A DNA stretch of 64,000 bases from Corynebacterium riegelii (GTDB lineage Bacteria; Actinomycetota; Actinomycetes; Mycobacteriales; Mycobacteriaceae): the NCBI RefSeq assembly GCF_016728505.1, contig NZ_CP068159.1, positions 62,001 through 126,000 on the forward strand, in the 5' to 3' direction. Shown one piece after another: positions 8,398 through 20,031 of the stretch; position 1 is the stretch's first letter, and every line of letters starts with the position of its first letter. The translations under genes were made by a program, and so were the position numbers. The notes beneath the pieces are model-generated. The model was not told the DNA's origin and made no database searches. It was given only the letters and a program-made list of their open reading frames with translations.

Positions 8398-11095
8398 TGA
8401 GCCCCTCAAGACGAGCGCTCACGCGCGCGAACTCGTCTTGCGCCACACGCTGGCGCTGGCGGATCTTCTCCACCACCGGCTCCGGCGCGTTAGCCAAAAA
8501 CTGCTCATTGCCCAGCTTCGCCGCCGTGGTGTCCAGCTCCTTCTGCGCCGCCGCAAGTTCCTTCTCCAGGCGCTTGCGCTCAGCGGCCACATCCACCGTG
8601 CCCGAGGTATCCAGGGCCACATCCAGGGTGGTCTGGCTCAGGCGCATTTCGATGCTTGCCGACGCCACGAAACCATCACCCGGCTCCTCCACCCTGGCAA
8701 TCTGGCGCACCATGTCCTCCTGTGCCACCAGGTCAGCTGCGGCAAAGTCCAGCTTCGCCGGCACCTTCTGGCTGGGCTTGACCCCCTGGTCGGCGCGGAA
8801 GCGGCGCAGCTCCGTGATCAGCTTGATGGAGTCTTCAATACGACGGCGCGCGTTGAGATCAGTCTCAGCGCCACCGTTGGTGTCCTGCGCGCTCGGCCAC
8901 GGCGCAAGCGTGACCGTCTCGCCGCCGGTGAGTTCCTTCCACAGCACCTCAGTGATAAACGGCATGGTCGGGTGCAGCAGACGCAACACCACGTCCAACA
9001 CGCGACCAAGCACAACCTGGGTGTTTTCACCCTGGGCGATGTCTCGCTCCCGCGGAATCTGCGTCTTGGCAATCTCCAGGTACCAGTCACAGAGTTCATC
9101 CCACGCGAAGTGATAGAGCTCCTCATTGGCCTTAGCAAACTGGTAATCATCCAGGTAGGCGTCCACCTTGGCGCGGACCTCTTCGCAGCGGTCCAAGATC
9201 CAACGGTCAGCGTCCGTCAGCTCCTCGCGCGCCGGCAGTTCATCCACCCGGGCGCCGTTCATCAGCGCGAACTTCGCGGCGTTGAACAGCTTGGTGGTGA
9301 AGTTGCGTGCGGAGGTGGCGTTGTCCTCACCAATCGGCAAATCCACACCCGGGTTCGCACCACGAGCCAGCGCGAAACGCAGCGCATCCGCACCGTATTG
9401 CTCCACCCAGTCCATCGGGTTGATGCCGTTGCCCAGAGACTTCGACATCTTGCGGCCCTTCTCATCGCGCACCAGACCATGCAGGTACAGGTGCTCGAAC
9501 GGGATCTGCGGGCGACCATCCTTGCCCTGGCCCAGCACATCCGGGGTTTGTGTTGCGGCAAAGGTGCCAAACATCATCATGCGCGCAACCCAGAAGAACA
9601 AAATGTCGTACGCCGTAACCAGCACGGTGGTTGGGTAGAACTTCTCCAGCTCCGGGGTTGTGTCCGGCCAACCCATCGTGGAAAACGGCCACAGTGCAGA
9701 GGAGAACCACGTGTCCAACACATCCGGGTCCTGCTCGTAGCCTGCCGGCGGCTCCTCATCCGGGCCAACGCAAACCACGTCGCGGTTGCCCTCAGCGTCT
9801 TCCGGCCCGTACCAGATCGGAATACGGTGGCCCCACCACAACTGGCGTGAAATCGTCCAGTCGTGCATGTTGTCCACCCAGTCGAAGTAACGCTTCTCCA
9901 TGGAGGTCGGGTGGATTTCGGTATCACCCTCACGCACCGCCTCAGCGGACATGCGTGCCAGCTCAGCCACCTTCACAAACCACTGCAAGCTCAGACGCGG
10001 CTCAATCGGCTCACCGGAACGCTCCGAGTGGCCAACCGAGTGCACGTATGGGCGCACTTCCTTGACAATGCGGCCCTGCTCCGCCAACGCCTCGCGCACC
10101 TTCACGCGGGCTTCGAAACGGTCCATGCCATCAAACTCGGTGCCGGTATGAGCAATGCGGCCCTTCTCATCCAAGATGATCGGCATGTCCAGATCGTGCC
10201 GCAGACCCATCTCATAGTCGTTCGGGTCATGCGCCGGGGTGATCTTCACCGCGCCGGTACCCAGCTCGCGATCCACGTAATCATCAGCGATCACCTTCAG
10301 CTTCAGGTCATCGCGCAGCGGGTGCTCAAACTCCTGGCCAACCAGGTGCGCGTAGCGCTCGTCCTCCGGGTGCACGGCAATAGCAACGTCACCCAGCATC
10401 GTCTCCACACGAGTGGTTGCAACCACCAGGTGCGGCTCATCATCATTGAGCGAGCCGTAGCGGATGGAGACAAACTCGCCCTCGACGTCCTTGTACACCA
10501 CCTCAATGTCGCTCACCGCGGTCTCCAACACCGGGGACCAGTTCACCAGGCGATAATCCTGGTAAATCATGCCAGCGTCATACAGCTGCTTGAAGATGGT
10601 TTGCACGGCGCGCGACAGGCCGTTATCAAGCGTAAAGCGCTCACGCGACCAATCAACTGAGTCGCCGATAGCCCGCATCTGCGTGGTAATCGTGCCGCCG
10701 AACTCGTGCTTCCACTCCCAAACACGGTCTACAAATTCGTCACGACCATAGTCGTAACGGTCCTTGCCCTCCTCGGCCTTCAGCTTCGCCTCAACCTTGG
10801 TCTGGGTGGCAATACCGGCGTGGTCCATACCCGGCAGCCACAACACCTCATAGCCCTGCATGCGCTTACGGCGCACCAGGGAATCCATCAAGGTGTGGTC
10901 AAGCGCGTGCCCCATGTGCAGCTGACCAGTCACATTCGGCGGCGGCAGCACAATGGAATACGCCGGCTTGTCCGAAGCCGGGTCGGCGGTGAAATACCCC
11001 GCCTTGACCCAGCCTTCGTAGAGGCGCTCTTCTTGTTCCTTCGGGTCCCAAGACTTCGGAAGGTTCGTCGCAGGGAGGTTCGTCGCTTCAGTCAC
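8390..11095 (-). CDS. valS: Valyl-tRNA synthetase
   Basis: 901 residues of class I synthetase. The HIGH-type motif is in [15 protein letters not shown] near residue 60 and the KMSKS motif is [11 protein letters not shown] near 548. The editing domain is present between them, and the C-terminal coiled coil typical of ValRS ([17 protein letters not shown]) is intact. It charges tRNA-Val. First gene of a valS-folC-DUF4233 run with overlapping ends. Confidence 0.98.
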   Translation of the reverse strand: MTEATNLPATNLPKSWDPKEQEERLYEGWVKAGYFTADPASDKPAYSIVLPPPNVTGQLHMGHALDHTLMDSLVRRKRMQGYEVLWLPGMDHAGIATQTKVEAKLKAEEGKDRYDYGRDEFVDRVWEWKHEFGGTITTQMRAIGDSVDWSRERFTLDNGLSRAVQTIFKQLYDAGMIYQDYRLVNWSPVLETAVSDIEVVYKDVEGEFVSIRYGSLNDDEPHLVVATTRVETMLGDVAIAVHPEDERYAHLVGQEFEHPLRDDLKLKVIADDYVDRELGTGAVKITPAHDPNDYEMGLRHDLDMPIILDEKGRIAHTGTEFDGMDRFEARVKVREALAEQGRIVKEVRPYVHSVGHSERSGEPIEPRLSLQWFVKVAELARMSAEAVREGDTEIHPTSMEKRYFDWVDNMHDWTISRQLWWGHRIPIWYGPEDAEGNRDVVCVGPDEEPPAGYEQDPDVLDTWFSSALWPFSTMGWPDTTPELEKFYPTTVLVTAYDILFFWVARMMMFGTFAATQTPDVLGQGKDGRPQIPFEHLYLHGLVRDEKGRKMSKSLGNGINPMDWVEQYGADALRFALARGANPGVDLPIGEDNATSARNFTTKLFNAAKFALMNGARVDELPAREELTDADRWILDRCEEVRAKVDAYLDDYQFAKANEELYHFAWDELCDWYLEIAKTQIPRERDIAQGENTQVVLGRVLDVVLRLLHPTMPFITEVLWKELTGGETVTLAPWPSAQDTNGGAETDLNARRRIEDSIKLITELRRFRADQGVKPSQKVPAKLDFAAADLVAQEDMVRQIARVEEPGDGFVASASIEMRLSQTTLDVALDTSGTVDVAAERKRLEKELAAAQKELDTTAAKLGNEQFLANAPEPVVEKIRQRQRVAQDEFARVSARLEGLNG

Positions 11096-11114
11096 AACGA
11101 ACCATCTTAGTCCC

Positions 11115-13471
<2,357 letters not shown>

Positions 13472-13659
13472 GTACTTTCAAAAACTCCCGCGTGGTGTGT
13501 GAGCGTGGTGTATGAGTCCGTCTCGGACAGGTGATCTCTTGATCATACTTGCTCAGTCAAACTCCGACGATTCTAACGCGGGAGGCCCTCACGGCCCGAC
13601 TCCCTGGGAAAGCTAGAGGGAATCCCCTAGTAGAGTCCACGCCACAACTCTAATTAACT

Positions 13660-13675
13660 GTGTGAAACCTCACAC
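13660..13675. promoter_or_regulatory. Candidate operator: 16-bp dyad before the MFS transporter
   Basis: GTGTGAAACCTCACAC is a perfect inverted repeat with 6-bp arms and a 4-bp spacer, ending 14 bases before the transporter ATG and just upstream of its AAAGGAG ribosome binding site. A TAGAGT -10-like box lies at 13631. The position suits repression by an IclR/GntR-type regulator. The spacer is too short for a standard GlxR (CRP-type) site. Confidence 0.45.
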
Positions 13676-13689
13676 GCAAAGGAGTTGAA

Positions 13690-15105
13690 ATGCCAGCAAC
13701 ACCAAAAATCCAGCGCGAAGGCTGGGCATCGGCCAAGCATCGCGCGTCCGTCTATCTCATCCTCGCCGTTGTCGGAATTGCCATTCTTTTCGACGGCTAC
13801 GACCTCGTCATCTACGGCGCCGTCCTCTCCAACCTCCTGGAAGACCCCACCCAAATCGGCGCGCTGAGCCCACAGATTGCCGGCACCCTTGGCTCCTGGG
13901 CCATGGTGGGCGTTATGGTCGGCGCGCTTGCCGCCGGCGCGGTTGGCGACAGGCTTGGGCGCCGCAACGTGTTCCTCGTCGCCATCGTCTGGTTCTCCAT
14001 CGGCATGGCGGTGACCTCGATGGCGCAGTCCATCGTCATGTTCGGCCTCCTGCGTTTCCTGACCGGCCTTGGCATCGGCGTGATCGTTGCCACCGGCGGC
14101 GCCATCATCGCAGAGTTCGCCCCGGCAAACCGCAAAAACCTCTTCAACGCGATTGTGTACTCGGGCGTGCCGGCGGGTGGCGTTATGGCGTCGTTAATGG
14201 CCCTGTGGTTCCAAGATGCCTGGGGATGGCGCGGGCTATTCCTGTTCGGCGCTTCCCCACTGCTGTTCCTGCTGCCGCTTGCGTACGTGGCGCTTCCTGA
14301 GTCGCCGCGTTGGCTGATCACCCGCGGCCGCCACGCCCAGGCCAACGCGGTGTGCGAGAAGTACGGGCTTCCGAAGGACAGCTTCCTTTTCGACCCATCG
14401 GCTTCCTCCACCACCACAGCAACCGCCACTCAGGCGAAGTCCGACATTGAGAAAACCGGCTTTGCGGGTATCTTCTCCCGCTCCTACCTGATTGGCACAC
14501 TGCTGATCGGCGCGATGAGCTTCATCGGCCTGCTTTCCACCTACGGCCTCAACACCTGGCTGCCGAAGATCATGCAGGCAAACGGCGCATCCCCGCACGA
14601 TTCGCTGTACTCCCTGCTCGTACTGAACGGCGGCGCTGTCATTGGCGGCCTCTTCGCCGCCTGGGTGGCCGACAAGATCGGCGCCAAGATCGTCATCACC
14701 TGCACCTTCCTGCTAGCAGCAGTCATGCTTGCGATCCTGCCGCAGTTCAACACTGTCGCCCCTATGTACCTGCCAATCGCACTTGCCGGCATCGGCGTGC
14801 TGGGCACCCAGGTGCTGGTCTATGGCCTTACCTCCAACTACTTCGGCACCGCCCAGCGTGCCGCCGGCGTGGCATGGACCGCGGGCTTCGGCCGACTCGG
14901 CGGCACCTTCGGCCCGGCGATCGGCGGGCTGATCATCGGCTCCGGCGCAACCCCGAGCACCGCCTTCTACCAATTTGCCGCAGTCGCCGCCGTTGGCGCC
15001 CTGTGCACCGCGCTGATTCCGCGTTCCCCAGTTGATCGCGTGCTTGATCAAGGCCCTGTGCCCGCCGCTGCACCCGAAAAGGAACCTGTGCCGGTTGCCC
15101 GCTAG
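13690..15105 (+). CDS. MFS transporter, aromatic acid:H+ symporter type
   Basis: 471 residues and 12 predicted transmembrane helices. ILFDGYDLVIYGAVLSNLL in helix 1 matches the DGxD signature of the AAHS family (PcaK/BenK/VanK), and GDRLGRRNVFL is the MFS loop 2-3 motif. Likely imports an aromatic carboxylate such as protocatechuate, vanillate or benzoate; the exact substrate is not visible. It has a good ribosome binding site (AAAGGAG). An enol-lactonase-like gene follows after 24 bases. Confidence 0.85.
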   Translation: MPATPKIQREGWASAKHRASVYLILAVVGIAILFDGYDLVIYGAVLSNLLEDPTQIGALSPQIAGTLGSWAMVGVMVGALAAGAVGDRLGRRNVFLVAIVWFSIGMAVTSMAQSIVMFGLLRFLTGLGIGVIVATGGAIIAEFAPANRKNLFNAIVYSGVPAGGVMASLMALWFQDAWGWRGLFLFGASPLLFLLPLAYVALPESPRWLITRGRHAQANAVCEKYGLPKDSFLFDPSASSTTTATATQAKSDIEKTGFAGIFSRSYLIGTLLIGAMSFIGLLSTYGLNTWLPKIMQANGASPHDSLYSLLVLNGGAVIGGLFAAWVADKIGAKIVITCTFLLAAVMLAILPQFNTVAPMYLPIALAGIGVLGTQVLVYGLTSNYFGTAQRAAGVAWTAGFGRLGGTFGPAIGGLIIGSGATPSTAFYQFAAVAAVGALCTALIPRSPVDRVLDQGPVPAAAPEKEPVPVAR

Positions 15106-15129
15106 ATCAGCCTTCATCACAATGGGGCC

Positions 15130-15906
15130 ATGACTCACCTACACGTCACCGAACACGGCCCCACAGAAGGCACTCCTGATCAAACAGTGGTGCTGCTCAG
15201 CTCGATTGCCACCACGCACGAAACCTGGAACGCGCTCATCCCAGAGCTTGCGAAGCGCTTCCGGGTGGTGACCGTGGACCACCGCGGCCACGGCCAGTCC
15301 GAGACCGCGCCAGTAGCCCCCGGTTCCACCACCGTGGAGGATCTCTGCCAGGACATCACGCAGGCGCTTGACTCCGTGGGCGTCAACCGCTTCCACATCG
15401 TCGGACTATCTTTGGGCGGCGCGCTGGCGCAGTGGCTGGCTGCCTACTCCGGCCGCGTGGAAAAGGCAGTGTTCTGCGCAACCGCAACCTTCCTCGGCGG
15501 CGAAGAGCGCTGGACCGAGCGCACCACCATCGCCCGCGAACAAGGCATGGGCGCTCTCGCCGACGCATTTATTAAGGCCTGGTTCACCGAAGGCTTCCGC
15601 GCCAGCCATCCAGAAAAGGTCAACGAGGTGCGCGAGATGATCTTGCGTATCGACGCCGAAGGCTACGCCCAAAACGGCGACGCCCTCGCCGGCTGGGACT
15701 TCGCCGACCAACTTGGCAAAATCACGTGCCCGGTGCTCACCGTTGCCGGTAAGGACGACGCCGGGACCGGCCCCGAGCAGCTCGCCGAGATCGCCGCCGG
15801 GGTCTCTGGCCCTGTGCAATCCGCAGTTATCGACGGCTCCCATCAAGTAGCCGTTGAGAACCCAGAAGCATTCAATCGGGTGGTGAAGGGATTTTTGGGG
15901 GCGTGA
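15130..15906 (+). CDS. Alpha/beta hydrolase, 3-oxoadipate enol-lactonase-like
   Basis: 258 residues. Alpha/beta hydrolase fold with oxyanion region LLSSIATTHETW, nucleophile elbow GLSLGG, catalytic aspartate in AGKDDAGTG and histidine in DGSHQVAVE. The closest family by pattern is PcaD, which opens 3-oxoadipate enol-lactone in the beta-ketoadipate pathway. The upstream AAHS transporter supports an aromatic catabolic role, but no other pca gene is in the window, so the substrate remains uncertain. Confidence 0.78.
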   Translation: MTHLHVTEHGPTEGTPDQTVVLLSSIATTHETWNALIPELAKRFRVVTVDHRGHGQSETAPVAPGSTTVEDLCQDITQALDSVGVNRFHIVGLSLGGALAQWLAAYSGRVEKAVFCATATFLGGEERWTERTTIAREQGMGALADAFIKAWFTEGFRASHPEKVNEVREMILRIDAEGYAQNGDALAGWDFADQLGKITCPVLTVAGKDDAGTGPEQLAEIAAGVSGPVQSAVIDGSHQVAVENPEAFNRVVKGFLGA

Positions 15907-15958
15907 TGGGTTAAATTGGTACGTCGATAAGCAAAAAGCTCCGAAAGGAAAAACTCGC

Positions 15959-16531
15959 GTGAACCGTGTCAAGACCGCTGCCGCAATCGTCGCCACTTCA
16001 GCGATGCTGCTGGCCGGTTGCGGCAGCGAGGGTGACGAGGGGCGCCTGGCCGAGCCAGTGTTGGACTTCCCCTACACCAGCACCTCGCAACTGCCGGAGC
16101 CAGAAGAAACAACCGAGGAAGAAGAGCCGGAGGAGACCACGACGAGCTCCACCACCACTTCCTCCAGCAAGTCTTCGACCTCATCTTCAGCCACAACGAC
16201 GTCCACCCGCAGCTCCACCTCCAGCTCCTCGCGCCAAGCCGAGCCGGAGCCGGAGCGCGAACCAGAACCCGAACCACTGCCGGGCGCGGAGTGCGCATGG
16301 CCAAGCCAAAACGAGGCCAACGGCCGCGAGTTCTCCACCTTCTGTGACCGCGAGTGGGCCCGCACGATGCTCGACGGCCAGCAGTACTTCTGGAAGGCAC
16401 GCGGCAACGGCTGGGCCAGCGTCGACCCAGACGGCATGGTTGGTGAGGACGTCTGCTGGGCCCGCGATGACTTCGCCGGCGCACCAGAAGCCATCCGCAA
16501 CGCCGCGGTGTACTGCACCCCGGCGGAGTAG
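15959..16531 (+). CDS. Putative lipoprotein with Ser/Thr- and Glu/Pro-rich linker
   Basis: 190 residues. Lipobox LLAGC (Cys21) follows a short signal peptide. Residues about 45-110 are low complexity (Glu, Thr, Ser, Pro), a typical wall-spanning spacer. The C-terminal 80 residues form a small domain with four cysteines and many tryptophans (for example QYFWKARGNGWASVD). Start GTG 15959 has GAAAGGA upstream. The 3' part is inside the 377-bp duplication created by the neighbouring IS, but this copy is complete. Function unknown. Confidence 0.75.
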   Translation: MNRVKTAAAIVATSAMLLAGCGSEGDEGRLAEPVLDFPYTSTSQLPEPEETTEEEEPEETTTSSTTTSSSKSSTSSSATTTSTRSSTSSSSRQAEPEPEREPEPEPLPGAECAWPSQNEANGREFSTFCDREWARTMLDGQQYFWKARGNGWASVDPDGMVGEDVCWARDDFAGAPEAIRNAAVYCTPAE

Positions 16532-16644
16532 CGCGAAAGAACGCGAAAGAACGCGAAAGCCGCCCTCTCCCCTTCCGATTCGGTTTCGGGGGTGCGGGCG
16601 GCTTTTGTTGTTGCTAGCTACGCGTTCAGCTTGCGGTAATCAAA
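16268..16644. repeat. 377-bp direct repeat, left copy
   Basis: Identical as far as I compared it to 18319-18695, offset exactly 2051 bases. It contains the 3' part of the lipoprotein gene, a 10-bp tandem repeat, the shared terminator and the last 27 bases of clpP2. Its right edge abuts the left terminal inverted repeat of the IS at 16645. Best read as an unusually long target-site duplication. Confidence 0.93.
16559..16606 (+). terminator. Intrinsic terminator of the lipoprotein gene (left copy)
   Basis: Stem GCCGCCC ... GGGCGGC followed by TTTTGTTG. Just before it, GCGAAAGAAC is repeated in tandem (16533-16552, with a third partial unit). In the ancestral arrangement it separated the lipoprotein gene from convergent clpP2. 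Confidence 0.8.
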
Positions 16645-18318
16645 CCTGACTTAGGCCAATTTAGTGCGGAAGTTCGTGGCCGGTGATCGCTTGGATGGTG
16701 GCGGCGAGGTCGGGCGGCAGTGGTACGGCGGCGTGGATGGTTTCGCCGCTGACGTTGAGTTGAAAGCTGCGGTATTTTTTGAGTGTTCTTACGAGGCGTT
16801 TGATGGATTGCCCACTGCGGGTTTCCATGAGATGCGCAACTGCTAGCGCGGCGATGACAATATTGAGGTGTGCGGTAATCGAGTCTTGTTTCCGCGCGTA
16901 GATCGGGCGGGCTTTTAAGTCTGATTTCGACATCCGAAACGACTTCTCGATGTTGAACAACCTGCGGTAATGTCCGATCACTTCCTCAGCGGGAAGAGTA
17001 GTCAGGTCAGTTTCGTAGCCTTTGATTCCTGCCAACGCCCGGTGCTTGGCAGCGAGGGCGTAGTTGACTTTCTTGTTCGGGGCAGCAAGGTCAATGTAAC
17101 GGTTGCGTTTGATGGCGGTCTCGCCGTCAACAGCGCGTTTGGCTTTCGCGATTTGTTCTTCAATACCACGCAGGCTGCGCCGGGCCCGATCGTGGGAGTA
17201 CTGGAAGTGGGTCACCGAGTTCGGGGTAGCATGTTTGCGACCGTCACTTGCCGAGAGTTGTGTCCAGATCTGGCCGTGGGTGTAAGTAGTGTCTGGATGC
17301 TTGCGGCGCCAGGTGTCGATCACCTCGGGCACGGTGGGGGTTTTCACCGACAAGATGTAATGCAAGCCCGCATCGATAAGCGCTTGTTTATTCGCCGCGG
17401 AAAACATCCCCGCATCCGCGACCACGGTGACTTCGTCGAGCTGGTAGGCGTCTTGAAACCGTGTAATCATCGGCAGCATCGTGTGAGTTTCGGCGGAGTT
17501 GCCAGCAAACGCCCCGACATGCAAAGGAAACCCGGTGGCGTCTGTCAGTAGTCCCACCAGAATCTGCGGTTCGACCCGGCGTTCTTTGGAAAACCCGGGT
17601 TTACGAAGCTTATCGGGGGTATCTGTTTCGAAATACAGTGTGGTCACGTCGTACAAGATGAATGCGCCCGGCCCAATCCCGGCATGATGGGCCAACGCCT
17701 GGGACAAGATCTCCCCAAACGATTCGGTAGCAAAGCATGCAAGGCGCCTTTGGATAGTGCGGTAGCTTGCGCTGGTGACTCCGACCTCGGCAAGAGTCTC
17801 GATGGAATCGAGCTTTGAACCGGGGTGAATGATCCTGGCACGTACAAGATCACGAAACACCAGATCATTACCGGTGGCCGCAGCAAGGCCTAACTCGTCG
17901 AAACACGTATCAATGCAGTTCAGCAGGTAACCGGCACGCTGACCGACTACCGGTAGCGGATTATCCACACTGCCCGTTGCAGATGGAGTGTGATCAACTT
18001 CGCCGAAATCCAACGCGAGTTGGTCACCATCAACGATGCGTTGGGCTTCAGCACGTAAAAGCGCAAGCTCAGACTCCGAATGCGCCGAACCGACATGCTT
18101 CATCCTTTTGGAACCTTTGCGTTCAGAGAACACGACCTGCACCGCTGTTGCCCCGGAGCCGGTTGTGACGGTGCGGATATAAGGACTCACAAAAATCAGA
18201 CTACTGATCACCCCCGCCACTACCCACTTAGTGCGGAAAATTCTCACACTGACAAAGAAAACCACCAGCTAGCAGTGTCAAGAGTGACGTTGCTCACCCA
18301 CCCATGGCCTAAGTCGGG
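16645..18318 (-). mobile_element. Insertion sequence, IS1634/IS1549 type
   Basis: 1674 bp bounded by inverted ends: the left begins CCTGACTTAGGCCA and the right ends TGGCCTAAGTCGGG, differing at one base. It encodes one transposase. It is flanked by a 377-bp perfect direct repeat. IS1634 (Mycoplasma) and IS1549 (Mycobacterium) are known for long, variable target duplications, which fits both the transposase type and the flanks. Confidence 0.9.
16661..18190 (-). CDS. IS1634-type (IS4 superfamily) DDE transposase
   Basis: 509 residues from GTG 18190, where the N-terminus SPYIRTVTTGSGATAVQVV matches this family; an upstream ATG at 18265 would add 25 atypical residues. DDE residues are visible in LYDVTTLYFE, TVVADAGMFSAANK and the YRRLFNIEKSFRMSKSDL signature with its catalytic glutamate. 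No frameshift or stop, so probably active. It would catalyse cut-and-paste movement of the element. Confidence 0.92.
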   Translation of the reverse strand: MSPYIRTVTTGSGATAVQVVFSERKGSKRMKHVGSAHSESELALLRAEAQRIVDGDQLALDFGEVDHTPSATGSVDNPLPVVGQRAGYLLNCIDTCFDELGLAAATGNDLVFRDLVRARIIHPGSKLDSIETLAEVGVTSASYRTIQRRLACFATESFGEILSQALAHHAGIGPGAFILYDVTTLYFETDTPDKLRKPGFSKERRVEPQILVGLLTDATGFPLHVGAFAGNSAETHTMLPMITRFQDAYQLDEVTVVADAGMFSAANKQALIDAGLHYILSVKTPTVPEVIDTWRRKHPDTTYTHGQIWTQLSASDGRKHATPNSVTHFQYSHDRARRSLRGIEEQIAKAKRAVDGETAIKRNRYIDLAAPNKKVNYALAAKHRALAGIKGYETDLTTLPAEEVIGHYRRLFNIEKSFRMSKSDLKARPIYARKQDSITAHLNIVIAALAVAHLMETRSGQSIKRLVRTLKKYRSFQLNVSGETIHAAVPLPPDLAATIQAITGHELPH

Positions 18319-18582
18319 CCCGAACCACTGCCGGGCGCGGAGTGCGCATGGCCAAGCCAAAACGAGGCCAACGGCCGCGAGTTCTCCACCTTCTGTGACC
18401 GCGAGTGGGCCCGCACGATGCTCGACGGCCAGCAGTACTTCTGGAAGGCACGCGGCAACGGCTGGGCCAGCGTCGACCCAGACGGCATGGTTGGTGAGGA
18501 CGTCTGCTGGGCCCGCGATGACTTCGCCGGCGCACCAGAAGCCATCCGCAACGCCGCGGTGTACTGCACCCCGGCGGAGTAG
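18319..18582 (+). pseudogene. Lipoprotein gene 3' fragment (duplicated)
   Basis: The last 88 codons of the lipoprotein gene at 15959-16531 are duplicated here without start, signal peptide or linker. It is a by-product of the IS target duplication and is not expected to be translated, although any transcription running out of the IS could read it. Confidence 0.85.
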
Positions 18583-18609
18583 CGCGAAAGAACGCGAAAG
18601 AACGCGAAA

Positions 18610-18657
18610 GCCGCCCTCTCCCCTTCCGATTCGGTTTCGGGGGTGCGGGCGGCTTTT
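18610..18657 (+). terminator. Terminator, right copy
   Basis: Second copy of the GCCGCCC/GGGCGGC terminator (offset 2051). It now lies 12 bases beyond the clpP2 stop codon. It also works on the minus strand as a GC hairpin, although the T-run is on the plus-strand side. Confidence 0.7.
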
Positions 18658-18668
18658 GTTGTTGCTAG

Positions 18669-19289
18669 CTACGCGTTCAGCTTGCGGTAATCAAAGACCT
18701 GGTCAATGATCCCGTATTCCTTCGCCTCAGCGGCGGTGAGGATCTTGTCGCGGTCCGTGTCAATGCGAACCTGCTCCGGGGTACGGCCCGAGTGGTGCGC
18801 CAGCGTCTCCTCCATCAGGCGACGCATACGCTCAATCTCGTTTGCCTGGATCTCAAGGTCCGACACCTGGCCACGAGTACCTTCAGTTGCCGGCTGGTGG
18901 ATCAGCACACGCGAGTTCGGCAGAGCCGCACGCTTACCCGGAGCACCTGCAGCCAAGATCACAGCCGCAGCGGAAGCGGCCTGACCCAGGCACACGGTCT
19001 GGACGTCCGGGCGAACGTACTGCATCGTGTCGTAGATAGCCATCAGCGCGGTAAACGAGCCGCCCGGAGAGTTGATGTACATCGTGATGTCACGGTCCGG
19101 GTCCTGGGACTCCAATACCAAAAGCTGCGCCATGATGTCGTTTGCGGACGTATCATCCACCTGCGTACCCAGGAAGACAATGCGCTCTTCAAACAGCTTG
19201 CCGTACGGGTCAATCTGCTTCGTGCCAAAGCTGGTTTCCTCAAGGAACTGCGGCAGCACGTAACGCGAGGTGGGCATCTGGAAAGTCAT
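18669..19289 (-). CDS. clpP2: ATP-dependent Clp protease proteolytic subunit ClpP2
   Basis: 206 residues. Catalytic serine in [15 protein letters not shown], histidine in [10 protein letters not shown] and aspartate in [17 protein letters not shown]. The N-terminus [15 protein letters not shown] matches the actinobacterial ClpP2 subtype. It pairs with ClpP1 in a mixed tetradecamer worked by ClpX and ClpC. It is the second gene of clpP1-clpP2, 48 bases after clpP1. Its last 27 bases are in the IS-generated duplication, but the gene is intact. Confidence 0.96.
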   Translation of the reverse strand: MTFQMPTSRYVLPQFLEETSFGTKQIDPYGKLFEERIVFLGTQVDDTSANDIMAQLLVLESQDPDRDITMYINSPGGSFTALMAIYDTMQYVRPDVQTVCLGQAASAAAVILAAGAPGKRAALPNSRVLIHQPATEGTRGQVSDLEIQANEIERMRRLMEETLAHHSGRTPEQVRIDTDRDKILTAAEAKEYGIIDQVFDYRKLNA

Positions 19290-19337
19290 GAAAAGTTCTC
19301 CTCTGTGATTTTGCTTGCGTTGTCGCTTGCCGGGTAG

Positions 19338-19928
19338 TTACTCGCCGATGGAGTGCACACCAGCCTGCGCGGCGTGCTCAATAACGTGGTCCACAATGCC
19401 GTATTCCTTGGCTTCCTGCGCAGTAAACCAACGGTCACGGTCAGAATCCTTCGTGATCTGCTCGAAGGTCTGGCCCGTGTGCTCCGCGATCAGCTTCGCC
19501 ATCTCACGCTTGGTCTGCGCGAACTGCTCAGCCTGGATCGCAATATCTGCTGCGGTACCGCCAACGCCTGCGGATGGCTGGTGCATCATGATGCGCGCGT
19601 GCGGCAGCGCGTAGCGCTTCCCCTTCGTACCGCCAGAGAGCAGGAACTGGCCCATCGAAGCAGCCAAGCCCATGCCGTAGGTGGCGATGTCACACGGGGA
19701 GTACTTCATCGTGTCATAAATCGCCATACCCGCGGTCACAGAGCCGCCCGGGGAGTTGATGTAGAGGTTGATGTCACGGGTCGGGTCCTCAGCGGACAGG
19801 AGGAGAATCTGTGCGCACAGCTTGTTCGCAATCTCATCATCCACCTCCTGGCCCAGGAAAATAATGCGCTCACGGAGCAGGCGCTCATAGACCGAGTCAC
19901 CCAGGTTCATGCCAGTCGGCTGCGTCAT
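19338..19928 (-). CDS. clpP1: ATP-dependent Clp protease proteolytic subunit ClpP1
   Basis: 196 residues from ATG 19928 ([18 protein letters not shown]), chosen because AAAGGA lies about 10 nt upstream; an earlier in-frame start at 19967 lacks support. Catalytic serine in [11 protein letters not shown], histidine in [11 protein letters not shown] and aspartate in [18 protein letters not shown]. It forms the mixed ClpP1P2 protease. A ClgR-like box lies 93 bases upstream. Confidence 0.96.
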   Translation of the reverse strand: MTQPTGMNLGDSVYERLLRERIIFLGQEVDDEIANKLCAQILLLSAEDPTRDINLYINSPGGSVTAGMAIYDTMKYSPCDIATYGMGLAASMGQFLLSGGTKGKRYALPHARIMMHQPSAGVGGTAADIAIQAEQFAQTKREMAKLIAEHTGQTFEQITKDSDRDRWFTAQEAKEYGIVDHVIEHAAQAGVHSIGE

Positions 19929-20020
19929 TGTTGCCGCGTCCTTTCTAGAATCTTTCGCTGCTTTCACTAGTTATTAACGCCACTACCTTACTCGGGCATT
20001 TCACTATCGACGCCCACGTT

Positions 20021-20031
20021 CGCTACCGGCG
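20021..20031. promoter_or_regulatory. Candidate ClgR operator upstream of clpP1
   Basis: CGCTACCGGCG has the CGC-N5-GCG layout of ClgR sites, matching the known corynebacterial consensus at all but one constrained spacer base. ClgR activates clpP1P2 in Corynebacterium. It lies 93 bases before the clpP1 ATG. Assignment rests on the short motif and position. Confidence 0.5.

Larger units (their letters stand above)
18319..18695. repeat. 377-bp direct repeat, right copy
   Basis: Second copy of 16268-16644. Its left edge abuts the right end of the IS at 18318 and its right edge lies inside the 3' end of clpP2. Perfect identity over the stretches compared indicates a recent insertion. Because the repeat includes both gene ends, neither the lipoprotein nor clpP2 was truncated. 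Confidence 0.93.

Noticed and set aside
8090..9850. 586-codon open frame opposite valS and folC
   Set aside because: Runs across two well-supported genes on the other strand; composition (His/Arg/Leu-rich) is that of an antisense shadow.
13660..13675. GlxR (CRP-type) binding site
   Set aside because: The half-sites TGTGA and TCACA fit, but the spacer is 4 bases and not the 6 needed.
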